Assembly: GCF_032191775.1 (NCBI RefSeq)
Contig: NZ_CP132507.1
Span: 3,807,001-3,871,000, forward strand
Length of the DNA: 64,000 bases
Direction of reading: 5' to 3'
Origin: Rhodoferax mekongensis
GTDB lineage: Bacteria > Pseudomonadota > Gammaproteobacteria > Burkholderiales > Burkholderiaceae_C
Shown here: in pieces, positions 43,254 through 54,071 of the stretch
Layout: every line of letters begins with the position of its first letter
How positions within the stretch are numbered: position 1 is the stretch's first letter
The notes under the pieces: generated by a model
Seen by the model: only the letters and a program-made list of their open reading frames with translations
What the model was told of the DNA's origin: nothing
The model's database searches: none
Translations under genes and position numbers: made by a program

Positions 43254-45290
43254 TCAAGCGGGGACCGCCATGCGCAGCAGTTCGCTACCCTCGGTCACCT
43301 GGTCGCCCGGCGCGAATAGCAGTTCATCCACTGTGCCGTCGGCCGGCGCGGCAATGGTGTGCTCCATCTTCATGGCCTCCATCACGGCGAGGGCCTGACC
43401 TTTTTTGACGACATCGCCCGCCTTCACTGCAAACGACACCACTTTGCCGGGCATGGGCGCGGTCAGGCGGCCGCCTTCAGCCTGTGCATCACCAGCATGG
43501 GCCAACGCATCAATCGCTATGATTTGTGTAGCGCCTCGCGCAGTGAATACGTGCGCCAGAGGCCCATTTCCATACACATGCAACAAGCTGCGCTGCTCGC
43601 CGACGCGCACATCCAAGGCTTCGCCTTGCGCCGACCATTGCAGCGGGTACGTCTGCCCGTCCACCGTCAGCTCCAGCGCGCCGCCACGCATTGTGCGCAA
43701 CAGGGCGGTGTGGGGCGCGCCGGCATATTCGAGTGCAAAGCTGCGCACCTGAGCGCCGTGGGACTTCCAACCATCGCGCTGCGCCCAAGGGTCTTGCCAG
43801 CCGCGCGCATCGGCTTGTGCGGCTTGGCGTGATCCCGTCTGCAATGTGTGGGCAATCAGTGCCGCCGCGGCCAGTGGCAAGCCCACCTTATCCTGATGGA
43901 ACAAGGCGCTTGCTTCGCGCGGAATCAGCGCCGTATCCAGTTGGGCGGCTGCAAACGAAGCGCTAGTGGTCACGTGGCGCAAGAACTGCACATTGGTCGC
44001 CAGGCCCACGATGTGGGTCTGCGCCAAGGCTGCGTCCAATCGGGCCAGTGCCTCCTCACGGGTGGCACCATGCACGATCAGCTTGGCCACCATGGAGTCG
44101 TAGAACGGGCTGATGGCATCGCCCTCGCGCACGCCGGAGTCCACCCGCACGCCGCGCTCTGCACGCGTGAAGCTCGCATGGGGCGGCAAACCATAGTCCT
44201 GCAATGAACCGGTGGCAGGAAGGAAGTTGTTATCGGGGTTCTCGGCGCAAATGCGGGCCTCGATGGCGTGGCCGTGGATCTGCAATTGGTCCTGGTGCAA
44301 AGGCAGCGGCTCGCCACTGGCCACACGCAACTGCCACTCCACCAGGTCGAGGCCGGTGATAGCCTCGGTGACCGGGTGCTCCACCTGCAGGCGGGTGTTC
44401 ATCTCCATGAAATAGAACTTCATGGCCTCGGGGTGCTCGTAGCCGCCGGGCTGCTCCACGATGAACTCCACGGTGCCAGCGCCCACGTAGTTCACGGCAC
44501 GGGCGGCTTCCACGGCGGCCTGGCCCATCTGGGCGCGCAATGCGGGCGTCATCCCTGGCGCGGGAGCCTCTTCCAACACCTTCTGGTGGCGGCGCTGCAC
44601 CGAGCAATCGCGCTCGAACAGGTAGACATAGTTGCCCTGGGTGTCGCCGAACACCTGAATCTCGATATGGCGCGGTCGCTGCACGTATTTCTCAATCAGC
44701 ACCGCGTCATCGCCAAAGCTGTTGATCGCCTCGCGCTTGCACGATGCCAGCGCGTCGGCAAAGTCTTCTGACTTGTCCACCGCGCGCATGCCCTTGCCAC
44801 CACCACCTGCGCTGGCTTTGATGAGCACCGGGTAGCCGATGCGGTCGGCCTCGCGCTGCAACATGGCGGGGTCTTGGTCCTTGCCGTGGTAGCCGGGCAC
44901 CAACGGCACACCGGCCTTTTCCATCAGCTGCTTGGACTCGGCCTTCAGGCCCATGGCCTGGATGGCGCTGGCAGGCGGCCCGATGAAGACCAGACCCGCG
45001 GCAGCGCAAGCGTTGGCGAATTCTTCGTTCTCGCTCAGAAACCCATAGCCGGGGTGAATGGCCTGCGCGCCCGTGGCCTGGGCCGCTTCGATGATGCGCT
45101 CCCAGCGCAGGTAACTGTCTTTCGGTGCGCTGCCCCCGATGTGCACCGCCTCATCACACGCCGCAACATGCTTGGCATGCGCATCCGCATCGGAATAAAC
45201 CGCTACGGTTTTGATAGCTAGCCGCGCAGCGGTGGCGGCCACGCGGCAGGCAATTTCTCCACGATTGGCGATGAGAATTTTGGTGAACAT
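43254..45290 (-). CDS. mccA: methylcrotonyl-CoA carboxylase alpha (biotin-carrying) subunit
   Basis: A 678-residue biotin carboxylase plus BCCP chain, also called LiuD. Biotin carboxylase: KILIANRGEIACRVA at the start, ATP-grasp loop KASAGGGGKGMRAV and MEMNTRLQVEHPVTE. The C-terminus ends with the biotin Lys in AVMEAMKMEHTI. Members include methylcrotonyl-, geranyl- and propionyl-CoA carboxylases; mccB in the same group makes methylcrotonyl-CoA (leucine pathway) the best call. It needs biotin from BirA and probably from BioMNY. Confidence 0.93.
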   Translation of the reverse strand: MFTKILIANRGEIACRVAATAARLAIKTVAVYSDADAHAKHVAACDEAVHIGGSAPKDSYLRWERIIEAAQATGAQAIHPGYGFLSENEEFANACAAAGLVFIGPPASAIQAMGLKAESKQLMEKAGVPLVPGYHGKDQDPAMLQREADRIGYPVLIKASAGGGGKGMRAVDKSEDFADALASCKREAINSFGDDAVLIEKYVQRPRHIEIQVFGDTQGNYVYLFERDCSVQRRHQKVLEEAPAPGMTPALRAQMGQAAVEAARAVNYVGAGTVEFIVEQPGGYEHPEAMKFYFMEMNTRLQVEHPVTEAITGLDLVEWQLRVASGEPLPLHQDQLQIHGHAIEARICAENPDNNFLPATGSLQDYGLPPHASFTRAERGVRVDSGVREGDAISPFYDSMVAKLIVHGATREEALARLDAALAQTHIVGLATNVQFLRHVTTSASFAAAQLDTALIPREASALFHQDKVGLPLAAAALIAHTLQTGSRQAAQADARGWQDPWAQRDGWKSHGAQVRSFALEYAGAPHTALLRTMRGGALELTVDGQTYPLQWSAQGEALDVRVGEQRSLLHVYGNGPLAHVFTARGATQIIAIDALAHAGDAQAEGGRLTAPMPGKVVSFAVKAGDVVKKGQALAVMEAMKMEHTIAAPADGTVDELLFAPGDQVTEGSELLRMAVPA

Positions 45291-45326
45291 GGGTTTCTTT
45301 CTTTCAATGACGCGTGTAGCCCACGC

Positions 45327-46493
45327 CTAAGGGTTGGTCCAGACCACCTGGTCGTCTACCGCGTAGAGACGGCAGGGGTTACCGAACTTTTCACAATTTT
45401 TGATGGCGGTTTCCATGGCGGTTCGGCCGTAACCTCGGGCAATCGCGCCCTTGTCGGAAAGGGCCACGGCTCGGGGAAATGACTTTTCCAGCCATTCGCG
45501 GTATAGCGTTTTGCCCTTTTCGCTCATGCGAGGCAGCGCATCCACATTGGCCAGGGCAGCAAAGCCGCTGGGCGCAGGCACAGGTGCCGCGTGTACGTTG
45601 TCGTCCAGCACAGCCAGATCTACCGGGAACGCCAACTCGCGGGACAAGAATTGCAGCATCTCGCGGGCAGACGCCACCCGTGCTTCCGGATTGCCACCCA
45701 CCATGGCCTTGCCGGATTTGGTGCCACCCACGTTGTCGCGCTCAACCACCGGCGTGGCGCTGTCAAACGCATGGTAGCTGCCGGGGTACTGCACATAGCG
45801 CACCGGCTGCTTGGCTGCAGTCAGCCGATCAGTCCTCGATTTGCAGGTTGCAGCCGGCGTCCAGTTGTCCAATTCACCACTCATCACCAGCAAGGGCGCC
45901 ACCACGCTGTAGGCCCATTGCTTCTCAAACACATTGCACCCTGGGTAAAACGCCACCAATGCCGCAGGCTTGATGCGCGCTTGGGCCACGCCATCGGCAT
46001 TGCGGTCCGCAGTGGCCAGCACCGTCTGCCCGCCGTGGGACCAGCCCACCACCGCCATTTTGCTGGCGTCTACCTCGGGTTGTGTGGCCAGCCATTGCAA
46101 AGCCGCCAGCACGTCCTGGCGCCGGTTGGCCTCAGTCAGCGTGCGCTCAGTGGGCTTTTGCTCGCAAATACTGTGGAACCCACGCGGCCCGAAGCTGTCC
46201 AGGTACAACACGCCCATGCCCGCATCGTGGAAGATGCGGATATAGCGGCTCTGCGCGTAGTTCAGCGTGGTCCGGTCTTGCGGCAGCCCGCCGCAGCCAT
46301 GCAATGCAACAACAGCTGGCGCCTTGGCCGATCCAGCGGGAGCGGTCCAATAGGCCTTGAGCGTGACACCCGCTTCCTGGCTGGCAAAGCTCACTTCCTG
46401 GGTCACGGGTGCTGCCATTGCACTGCACAGGCCCACCCAAACGGCCCAAGCCCCTACAACAATGTTCCGCACAGGACCGCCCCAAGCGCTCAT
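45327..46493 (-). CDS. exported dienelactone-hydrolase-like enzyme
   Basis: About 388 residues from the ATG at 46493, which overlaps the upstream gene's stop (ATGA). A signal peptide ends near VGLCSAMAAP. The hydrolase core has nucleophile VVGWSHGGQT, acid GELDNWTP and His GSYHAFDS, as in the dienelactone hydrolase family. The last 60 residues form a separate domain ending CEKFGNPCRLYAVDDQVVW, also found at the end of the next protein (46490). Both genes are wedged between mccB and mccA. Substrate unknown. Confidence 0.8.
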   Translation of the reverse strand: MSAWGGPVRNIVVGAWAVWVGLCSAMAAPVTQEVSFASQEAGVTLKAYWTAPAGSAKAPAVVALHGCGGLPQDRTTLNYAQSRYIRIFHDAGMGVLYLDSFGPRGFHSICEQKPTERTLTEANRRQDVLAALQWLATQPEVDASKMAVVGWSHGGQTVLATADRNADGVAQARIKPAALVAFYPGCNVFEKQWAYSVVAPLLVMSGELDNWTPAATCKSRTDRLTAAKQPVRYVQYPGSYHAFDSATPVVERDNVGGTKSGKAMVGGNPEARVASAREMLQFLSRELAFPVDLAVLDDNVHAAPVPAPSGFAALANVDALPRMSEKGKTLYREWLEKSFPRAVALSDKGAIARGYGRTAMETAIKNCEKFGNPCRLYAVDDQVVWTNP

Positions 46494-47662
46494 TTGCCGC
46501 TCCAAACCACATCGTTATCGACCGCGTAAAGCTTGCATTTCAAACCGTAGCGAAGGCATTTGCCCATGGCCCGACCCACGGCGTAGTCACCCGTTGCGCT
46601 GCCGTAGCCGCCCTTTTCGGTGACGGCGAATGCGCGCGGAAGTTTGGTTGCCAGAAATTGCTGGTAGCCCTGCTTGTGTTCCTCGCGCACGGGTACTTTG
46701 CTGAGGTCGTTGATATCTGCATACCCTGTGGCGGCTGGGCGGGTTGCGATGGCCGGGGCAGTAAAGCCCAACTGGTTGAGAAAGTTGTCCACGTAGGGCA
46801 GCCAATGGTCCATGTCTTCGTCCAGGCCGTGGTGCCCTTCGTCACCGGGCGAGGGACCGAACACCGGAAACTCGGCCTTGCCGCCGTTGGAGACCCAGGC
46901 CTTGTGCCAGGACTTGGGTAACTCTGCACCCCAGTATTTGTCATTCGGCCAATACAACCAGATCATGGGAACCTTGGCCGTCTTGGCGAGCCCGCCCCAG
47001 AAATATTCAACCGCTTGCGGCGAGTAAGGTTGCCCTGGCCGTGTGTAAGGATTGCCGCCGGAACCGCCCGCGAAATTGATGCCACCCACGAGCCCCGGCG
47101 GGGATTTGGACACGACGATGACCGAGGTGTGCCCCCCCGCACTTTGTCCGGCTACGACCCAGCGAGTGGCGTCCACATACGGCAAGGTCTTGGCCATGGA
47201 TACCGTCGCCATGACCTGGGTGTACACCGCGTCGGCAAAGCCCTCAAACCGGGGACTGTTGGAGCCGCCGGTGTCTTCGGGATCAAAGTCGCCATAGGTT
47301 TCCCAATAGCCAATACGGGTAGGGACCATCACCACAAAGCCTTTCGCAGTGAAGTAGCGGGCGGCCATCTCCGGGCGATAGCGGCCTTGGCTGGCCCTTT
47401 TCTCCGGGACTGCCCGGCCATGGTTGAACACCATCAGGGGGAAAGGCCCCTCGCCCGCAGGGCGATAGATGGTGACGGGCATGGGCTTGGTCTCTTCCTT
47501 GCCATAGAGGTTTTTGACCGTGACAGGGATGCGCACAATTTCCTCGCGCATGTCCTTGGCCATCACTTCCGAGGGCGTGGCGGATGTCGTTTGTGCCAGT
47601 GCGTGCGGCATCAACATCGATGCATACAACGCTGCTACGGCAGACCAATAACGAAAACGCAT
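46490..47662 (-). CDS. exported alpha/beta hydrolase with shared C-terminal Cys domain
   Basis: A 390-residue protein with a signal peptide (ending MPHALAQT). The nucleophile elbow is VVAGQSAGGHTS; GHHGLDEDMDHWLPY near the end of the core may carry the acid and His. It resembles secreted platelet-activating-factor-hydrolase-like or carboxylesterase proteins. The C-terminal 60 residues end KCLRYGLKCKLYAVDNDVVW, the same pattern (Cys, spacer, Cys, LYAVD..VVW) as in the adjacent gene. The two catalytic cores are only distantly alike, so the tail is a shared module. Confidence 0.78.
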   Translation of the reverse strand: MRFRYWSAVAALYASMLMPHALAQTTSATPSEVMAKDMREEIVRIPVTVKNLYGKEETKPMPVTIYRPAGEGPFPLMVFNHGRAVPEKRASQGRYRPEMAARYFTAKGFVVMVPTRIGYWETYGDFDPEDTGGSNSPRFEGFADAVYTQVMATVSMAKTLPYVDATRWVVAGQSAGGHTSVIVVSKSPPGLVGGINFAGGSGGNPYTRPGQPYSPQAVEYFWGGLAKTAKVPMIWLYWPNDKYWGAELPKSWHKAWVSNGGKAEFPVFGPSPGDEGHHGLDEDMDHWLPYVDNFLNQLGFTAPAIATRPAATGYADINDLSKVPVREEHKQGYQQFLATKLPRAFAVTEKGGYGSATGDYAVGRAMGKCLRYGLKCKLYAVDNDVVWSGK

Positions 47663-47680
47663 TCCTCGCCCCTTTCAAAA

Positions 47681-49303
<1,623 letters not shown>

Positions 49304-49424
49304 GGGCGCATCCGGTCAAGGTTGAACAGTTATCCGGCATTGTGCGACTGACGGCTGGCAAGCACCGCCTCGCTGAGGTTGCAAATTGCGCCACAAGAGG
49401 CACAATTTTTGGCACACTGGCGAC

Positions 49425-50561
49425 ATGCCTTCCCAAGCCCCTGTTGCCGCCACGCCCATGGCTTTTGCCAGAGCCATGGTAGAGGCGTATGCGCGGTATC
49501 AGAAAGATCCTTCCCGGGCACTGGAGATGGCGCAGATTACGCCAGGTGAACTGCAACAATCGGATGCCCGCATCACGGCGTGGCAGATGGAGCGCCTGTC
49601 AGAGACGGCCATGCGCGAACTGGACGACGAAGCCCTGGGCTGGTTCAGCCGTCGCTTGCCTTGGGGCAGCTACGGCATGCTGGCCCGCGCCTCGATTTCA
49701 GCACCCACCTTGTACGTCGCACTAAGCCGCTGGTGCCGCCACCATGGTCTGATCGCCCCGGACATCACCCTCACGCTGAGCACCGCAGGTGACACCGCCA
49801 GCATCACGCTCACCGAGGACGGCCGGTACGAGGACGGGGTGGCCGAAGTATTTGCGCAGGTCAAGGAGGAGCCCGCAACGCGGGCGGGGGACACGGAGCA
49901 AAAACTTCGGCCACCCCGTCTGCGCCTAACAAACCGGCTACCTGAGCCATTCCGCGAGTTCTGCATGGTCTCCGTACTGCGCAATGTGCTGGGCGTAGCC
50001 TGCTGGCTGATCGACTCGCGCATCACCCTGCTACAGGCGGACTTCCCCTTTGAACCACCGCCGCACGCAGATGCTTATGCAGTGCTGTTTCCGGGCCCCA
50101 CGCGCTTCCAGCAAGCGCGGGCCGCTATTGTTTTTGATGCGGAGTACCTGAAGCTCCCCCTGCGGCGGGATGAAAAATCTTTGCAGCAGATGCTGCAACA
50201 TGCGCTGCCACTGACCGTGCACCAGTACCGGCGCGACCGCTTGCTGGTGCAGCAGGTGCGCCAGCTGCTGAGCGCCCAGCCCCAAGACACCCACAGTGCA
50301 GAGGCACTGGCCGCCCTGTTGAACGTATCCCCCCGCACCTTGCACCGCCAACTCAGGGAAGAAGGCGCCACACTGCAGGCCCTCAAAGATGAGGTGCGCC
50401 ACAGCAAAGCCAGCGAACTGTTGCTGCGCAGCCAGCGGCCCATCAAGCAGGTGGCGGAGGCCGCAGGGTTTCAGAACGAGAAGAGCTTTATCCGCGCCTT
50501 CAAAACATGGTCCGGACAGACGCCCGCCGAGTTCCGGCGCAGCGCCACACCCGGAACCTGA
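49425..50561 (+). CDS. AraC-family regulator carrying an in-frame repeat
   Basis: A 378-residue regulator from the ATG at 49425; the open frame before it is short. The N-terminal part is an arabinose-binding-like (ArgR/OruR-type) domain with MLARASISAPTLYVALSRW and FREFCMVSVLRNVLGVACWL. The C-terminal 100 residues are the double helix-turn-helix (EALAALLNVSPRTLHRQLRE, then IKQVAEAAGFQNEKSFIRAF). Residues about 137-165 ([20 protein letters not shown], then EQKLRPPRL) come from an 88-bp palindromic element. It is divergent from mccB, which it may control; that is inference. Confidence 0.88.
   Translation: MPSQAPVAATPMAFARAMVEAYARYQKDPSRALEMAQITPGELQQSDARITAWQMERLSETAMRELDDEALGWFSRRLPWGSYGMLARASISAPTLYVALSRWCRHHGLIAPDITLTLSTAGDTASITLTEDGRYEDGVAEVFAQVKEEPATRAGDTEQKLRPPRLRLTNRLPEPFREFCMVSVLRNVLGVACWLIDSRITLLQADFPFEPPPHADAYAVLFPGPTRFQQARAAIVFDAEYLKLPLRRDEKSLQQMLQHALPLTVHQYRRDRLLVQQVRQLLSAQPQDTHSAEALAALLNVSPRTLHRQLREEGATLQALKDEVRHSKASELLLRSQRPIKQVAEAAGFQNEKSFIRAFKTWSGQTPAEFRRSATPGT
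49833..49920 (+). repeat. 88-bp family C palindromic element inside the AraC gene
   Basis: The two 23-base arms (49833-49855 and 49898-49920) pair at 22 of 23; the left begins GACGGGGTGGCCGAAG. The 42-base core begins GCAGGTCAAGGAGGAGCCCG and holds an inner hairpin, GCCCGC AAC GCGGGC. The core encodes [16 protein letters not shown], nearly the same as in ThiG (61347-61434). Confidence 0.92.
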
Positions 50562-50565
50562 GCGC

Positions 50566-51219
50566 TCAAGCCCCCAGCAGTGTGGGCAAATCCGCCATCG
50601 AAGCAAACACCTGAGACGCGCCCGCGTCCAGCAAAGCTTGCCCGCCGCCCTGGGGGGCGTAGCCGAACACGGTAGCGCCTGCGGCCACACCCGCTGTGAC
50701 GCCGGTCACCGTGTCCTCAACCACAGCGCAGCGCTTAGCGTCTGCACCCAGCGCAGCGGCCGCAGCCAGGTACACATCCGGGTGGGGCTTGGAGCGCGGC
50801 AAGTCGTGCCCGCTGAACACCCGCCCTTCAAAGTAAGGCAGCAAGCCGGTCTTGCCCATTTGCATCAGCACCTTGGGCAAGTCTGCGCCGGAAGCACAGG
50901 CAATCTGGCCCGCGTAGGCCGCGTGGATGCGGGCAATCGCATCGGGCGCATACGGAATCGGCTTGGCATGTTCCATGAGCGCGGCATTGCGACGCGCGCG
51001 GAACGACGCCATCCACTCGGGCGTGAGTGGCTTGCCGGTTTCCGCCTCGATGCGGGCGCGCTCATCCATCACAGCTTTGCCCACAAACACGGCCATGCAC
51101 TCCTGCAGGTTCATGGTCCAGCCTTGCTCGGCCAGCATGTCGCGCAACACACCATTGGTAATCCGCTCGCTGTCCACCAGCACGCCGTCGCAGTCAAACA
51201 AAACGGCTTCAAATTTCAT
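50566..51219 (-). CDS. HAD-IA phosphatase (phosphoglucomutase/phosphoglycolate type)
   Basis: A 217-residue hydrolase; the ATG at 51219 has GGAGAT seven bases upstream. Motif I is FDCDGVLVDSE, the cap follows, motif III is RSKPHPDVYLAAA and motif IV VVEDTVTGVTAG. This fits the beta-phosphoglucomutase/YieH-like group, which dephosphorylates small phosphoesters. The ATG overlaps the stop of the YchJ-like gene. It converges on the AraC gene with a 4-base gap. Confidence 0.9.
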   Translation of the reverse strand: MKFEAVLFDCDGVLVDSERITNGVLRDMLAEQGWTMNLQECMAVFVGKAVMDERARIEAETGKPLTPEWMASFRARRNAALMEHAKPIPYAPDAIARIHAAYAGQIACASGADLPKVLMQMGKTGLLPYFEGRVFSGHDLPRSKPHPDVYLAAAAALGADAKRCAVVEDTVTGVTAGVAAGATVFGYAPQGGGQALLDAGASQVFASMADLPTLLGA

Positions 51220-51623
51220 GGTTGATCTCCATCCACATACAGCCACTCACCCGCCTCCAGCACAAAACGGCTGTGCTCATGCAGGCGCACTGCTGGCCCA
51301 CTTACCGGTTTCTGGCGAGCCACGAACTCGACCTCCGCATGGGTGGCATCTTGTATGGTGTGGCTGCGCACGTCCAGCCCCAACCATTTGACGCCGGGGT
51401 CGAACTCGATGCGCTCCGGGCGGTGGCTGGCGTGCCAGGTTTTGAGCAGGTACGGCTCGCGCTCCAGCACAAAGGCGCAGTAACGGCTGCGCATCAGGCT
51501 CTCAGCATCAGGTGCGGGAGTGTCGCTCTCCAGCCAACGGCCGCAGCATTGGCCATAGGGGAGTGTTATTTTCTGGTGTTGCCGGCCACAGGGGCAGGCA
51601 TCGGTCATCACAAAGGGCTTCAT
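51216..51623 (-). CDS. YchJ-family (UPF0225) protein
   Basis: About 135 residues; several ATGs near the start (51635, 51623, 51608) make the N-terminus uncertain. The N-terminal CPCGRQHQKITLPYGQCCGRW is a SEC-C-like zinc-binding motif. The rest is the NTF2-like YchJ domain with SLMRSRYCAFVLEREPYLLKTW and RLHEHSRFVLEAGEWLYVDG. YchJ proteins are conserved but their role is not established. The stop overlaps the HAD gene start (ATGA). Confidence 0.85.
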   Translation of the reverse strand: MKPFVMTDACPCGRQHQKITLPYGQCCGRWLESDTPAPDAESLMRSRYCAFVLEREPYLLKTWHASHRPERIEFDPGVKWLGLDVRSHTIQDATHAEVEFVARQKPVSGPAVRLHEHSRFVLEAGEWLYVDGDQP

Positions 51624-51654
51624 GCCCTCCATCATGCCTCGGCTTGAGGTGGCA

Positions 51655-52077
51655 TCAGCCCTTGGCTTGGCGGCGTGCCTTTTGCGCTTCCAGGGTTTCT
51701 GTGGGCGCGCCAGCCTTCACCCATTCACCCCAACCGCCGTCGATGTGGGCCACATTGCTCATGCCCATGTCCTGCAAGGCTTTGGCAGCCAACGCACTGC
51801 GCCAGCCCGCACCGCAAAACAGGATGAACTCTTTGGACTCATCGGCAAACAAAGGCTTGTGGTACGGCGACTCGGGGTCTACCCAGAACTCCAACATGCC
51901 GCGCGGCGCATGAAAGGCACCCACTACGGTGCCATCGTTCAGCTCACGGATATCGCGGATGTCCACGATCTGGACGCGCGGGTCTTGCAAACGGGCTTGC
52001 ACCTCGGCCACGCTGTAGGTGGTGACCTGCGCCATGGCTTCGTCCACCAGTGCGCGGTATCCTTTGGTAATGGGCAT
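51655..52077 (-). CDS. rhodanese-like sulfurtransferase domain protein
   Basis: A 140-residue single rhodanese domain. The active Cys is in ILFCGAGWRSALAA, preceded by VDIRDIRELNDGTVVGAFHA and followed by HIDGGWGEWVKAG. Such proteins move sulfane sulfur, for instance from thiosulfate, onto cyanide or thiols; the physiological acceptor is not known. It lies 9 bases downstream of the amidohydrolase gene. Confidence 0.92.
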   Translation of the reverse strand: MPITKGYRALVDEAMAQVTTYSVAEVQARLQDPRVQIVDIRDIRELNDGTVVGAFHAPRGMLEFWVDPESPYHKPLFADESKEFILFCGAGWRSALAAKALQDMGMSNVAHIDGGWGEWVKAGAPTETLEAQKARRQAKG

Positions 52078-52086
52078 CCTGTTTCC

Positions 52087-53124
52087 TCAAGGTTCAAGTT
52101 TGTAAAGGCGTATCGCATTTTCCGAGCCCACTTTTCGGGCTACCTCAGGACGCAAAGCGGCTAGCACCATCTGGATGCCCTGCCGCTGGTTGGCCGAGCG
52201 TTCTGCAAAAATGCGCGCTGCGCCGCCCCCTTGAAAGCTGTCTGCAACCAGGAAGCTGTCACTGCCCATGACAAATCGATCGGCGTACTTCTCGACTACT
52301 GCCACCCAATCACTGTTGAGCCTGCCACGTGCAGGCAACATCACGCTGGGCTGCTGGCCGCGAGGACGCAAACTCATATACAGATTCGGATGCTTGGCCA
52401 ACATGGCCGCGGCCAATTGCGGGGTAAAACTTCCGAGCATGTCGGTACCGCCGGCATGAGCCCAGACGATCTTGGCTTTACGGTTATGCGCTAATAGGCG
52501 CTCAAAGGCCTCGAAGTTCGGTTCAAACTCCCCCGGGTTGCGGGATGATGTCAGGACTGATGGTTTCACCATTTTGGCCAATACAGGGTCAAAGTGAACA
52601 TCCAGTACCAGGTCGTACTTCGCCACGGTATCCACCAGAATTTTGACCAACGCATCATCCGCAGGAATCACCTCGTACGCATGTTGCTCATTCAGAGAAA
52701 TATGATGCAACGCGATTTCGCCAAAGCCTTTTACGCCACTCTGCGCAGAACGCTCTGCCAGCGCCTGAAATTTCTCGATCGCATCAGGCGGAAGCTTGCC
52801 TTCGTGCAGGTGATGCATCATGGGGTTGAGAGAATTTCCACCCGCCAACACGGCAAAGCGTTTGCCATGCTGAGCCAAGATCCTCTGGACTTCCAGAAAA
52901 TCCGGACCATTGAGCGCGGGACGTGGTGACGATGAAACCACCATGGTCCGCATGTTTTCGGATTGCATCAAAGCGAGAGACTTTTCCGCCAACTCTTTGG
53001 TACTGCTGGCATCGTCCATCGTGTAGTGAAAATGCACATCCACCCACTCCACCGTTTGGGCCGAGGCATTCCAGCTCCAAAATCCAAACAAGTAAACCAG
53101 CAAGAAAGAAACAAGCTTCATCAT
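52087..53124 (-). CDS. exported amidohydrolase-fold (TatD/PHP-like) metal hydrolase
   Basis: About 345 residues with a signal peptide (LVSFLLVYLFGFWSWNASAQ). The first metal motif is WVDVHFHYTMDD (His-x-His), with further likely ligands in GFGEIALHHIS, LVLDVHFDPVLAKM and IVWAHAGGTDM and a final Asp in VMGSDSFLVAD. This suits the amidohydrolase superfamily. A secreted member is less usual; the substrate is unknown. The gene reads as more AT-rich than its neighbours, which may point to separate origin. Confidence 0.75.
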   Translation of the reverse strand: MMKLVSFLLVYLFGFWSWNASAQTVEWVDVHFHYTMDDASSTKELAEKSLALMQSENMRTMVVSSSPRPALNGPDFLEVQRILAQHGKRFAVLAGGNSLNPMMHHLHEGKLPPDAIEKFQALAERSAQSGVKGFGEIALHHISLNEQHAYEVIPADDALVKILVDTVAKYDLVLDVHFDPVLAKMVKPSVLTSSRNPGEFEPNFEAFERLLAHNRKAKIVWAHAGGTDMLGSFTPQLAAAMLAKHPNLYMSLRPRGQQPSVMLPARGRLNSDWVAVVEKYADRFVMGSDSFLVADSFQGGGAARIFAERSANQRQGIQMVLAALRPEVARKVGSENAIRLYKLEP

Positions 53125-53145
53125 CCGCGCCCCCAATCAAACAAC

Positions 53146-54066
53146 TCACCCGAGGTTGTACACCACGCCATCTTGCAACGTTGCAGCACCGGAGCGCACC
53201 AAGTCGTGCACCAGTTGCTGGGTAGCCTCTTCCAAAGTGGCGCCGGCAAAGTGGCTCTGGAAGGTGTGGTTGAAATAGCTGGTGTTGCGCGCCCACGCAA
53301 TCAGCGCAGGCAGGGGCACATGGCGGGCTTCTAGCAGCTTGAACTTGAGCAGCACCTTGGCCGCGTACTGCAAGTGCTTGGCCGGGTTTTGCACAAAACC
53401 GTTCAGGCGCTGGCGGGCGTAGGCAATGGCCTGCGGAGCATCTGTGAAGGGCGCGCCATGGCCGGGAATGACGGTGGCCGGGTTCAGCCGCTCGATCACA
53501 GCCAGCGTGGCGGCGACTTCGTCGAACGCGTCATCGCCGTCCAGCTCGGGGAACACCACGCCAAAGCCTTTTTCCCACAGGGCGTCTGCCGACACCAGCG
53601 TGCGGCTTTGCGGCTCAAACAGGATGACCGAATGCGGGTCATGCCCCGGCGCCGCATGCACCTGCCAATGCAAGTCGCCCAGCCGCATATCGGTGCCCGG
53701 TTGCAGTGTGGCATTCAAATGAAAGCGTGGGCATTGCTGGCCGGTGGGTGTGTAGCTCAGGGCATGGGCGTCCCACACGCGCACAAAGTCGGCGTGGCCC
53801 GGTGGAATATGCGTTTCCATCGCGGGGTAACGCGCCTGCAGTGCGGCATTGCCCCCGCAGTGGTCGCTGTGCAAATGGGTGTTGAGCAGCAAGTCCAGCG
53901 GCCGGCTTTGCAGAGCCGAGTCCACCAGCGCAAGCGTCTGCTCGGCATGGGTGCAGTAGCCGCTGTCGATGAGTGCGGTGCCGCCCTCGCCCTGAATCAG
54001 GATGTTGTTGCTGGACAGCCAGCCTCGCTCAAAGACAGTAACGCCGGCAGGCAGTACGTGCGCCAT
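53146..54066 (-). CDS. metallo-beta-lactamase-fold hydrolase
   Basis: About 306 residues from the ATG at 54066; a TTG three codons earlier would overlap the acyl-CoA dehydrogenase stop. The metal motif is NTHLHSDHCGGNAAL, with later ligands in HAAPGHDPHSVI and VIPGHGAPF. This is a glyoxalase II/lactonase-like MBL protein with a C-terminal helical extension (FKLLEARHVPLPALIAWARN). Coupling to an acyl-CoA dehydrogenase gene hints at a thioester substrate, which is inference. Confidence 0.88.
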   Translation of the reverse strand: MAHVLPAGVTVFERGWLSSNNILIQGEGGTALIDSGYCTHAEQTLALVDSALQSRPLDLLLNTHLHSDHCGGNAALQARYPAMETHIPPGHADFVRVWDAHALSYTPTGQQCPRFHLNATLQPGTDMRLGDLHWQVHAAPGHDPHSVILFEPQSRTLVSADALWEKGFGVVFPELDGDDAFDEVAATLAVIERLNPATVIPGHGAPFTDAPQAIAYARQRLNGFVQNPAKHLQYAAKVLLKFKLLEARHVPLPALIAWARNTSYFNHTFQSHFAGATLEEATQQLVHDLVRSGAATLQDGVVYNLG

Positions 54067-54071
54067 GGAGC

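Noticed and set aside
45195..45230. A possible family A copy at the start of mccA (GGTTTTGATAGCTAGCCGCG)
   Set aside because: The encoded LAIKTVAVYSDAD is a conserved part of biotin carboxylases, so the resemblance is probably chance.
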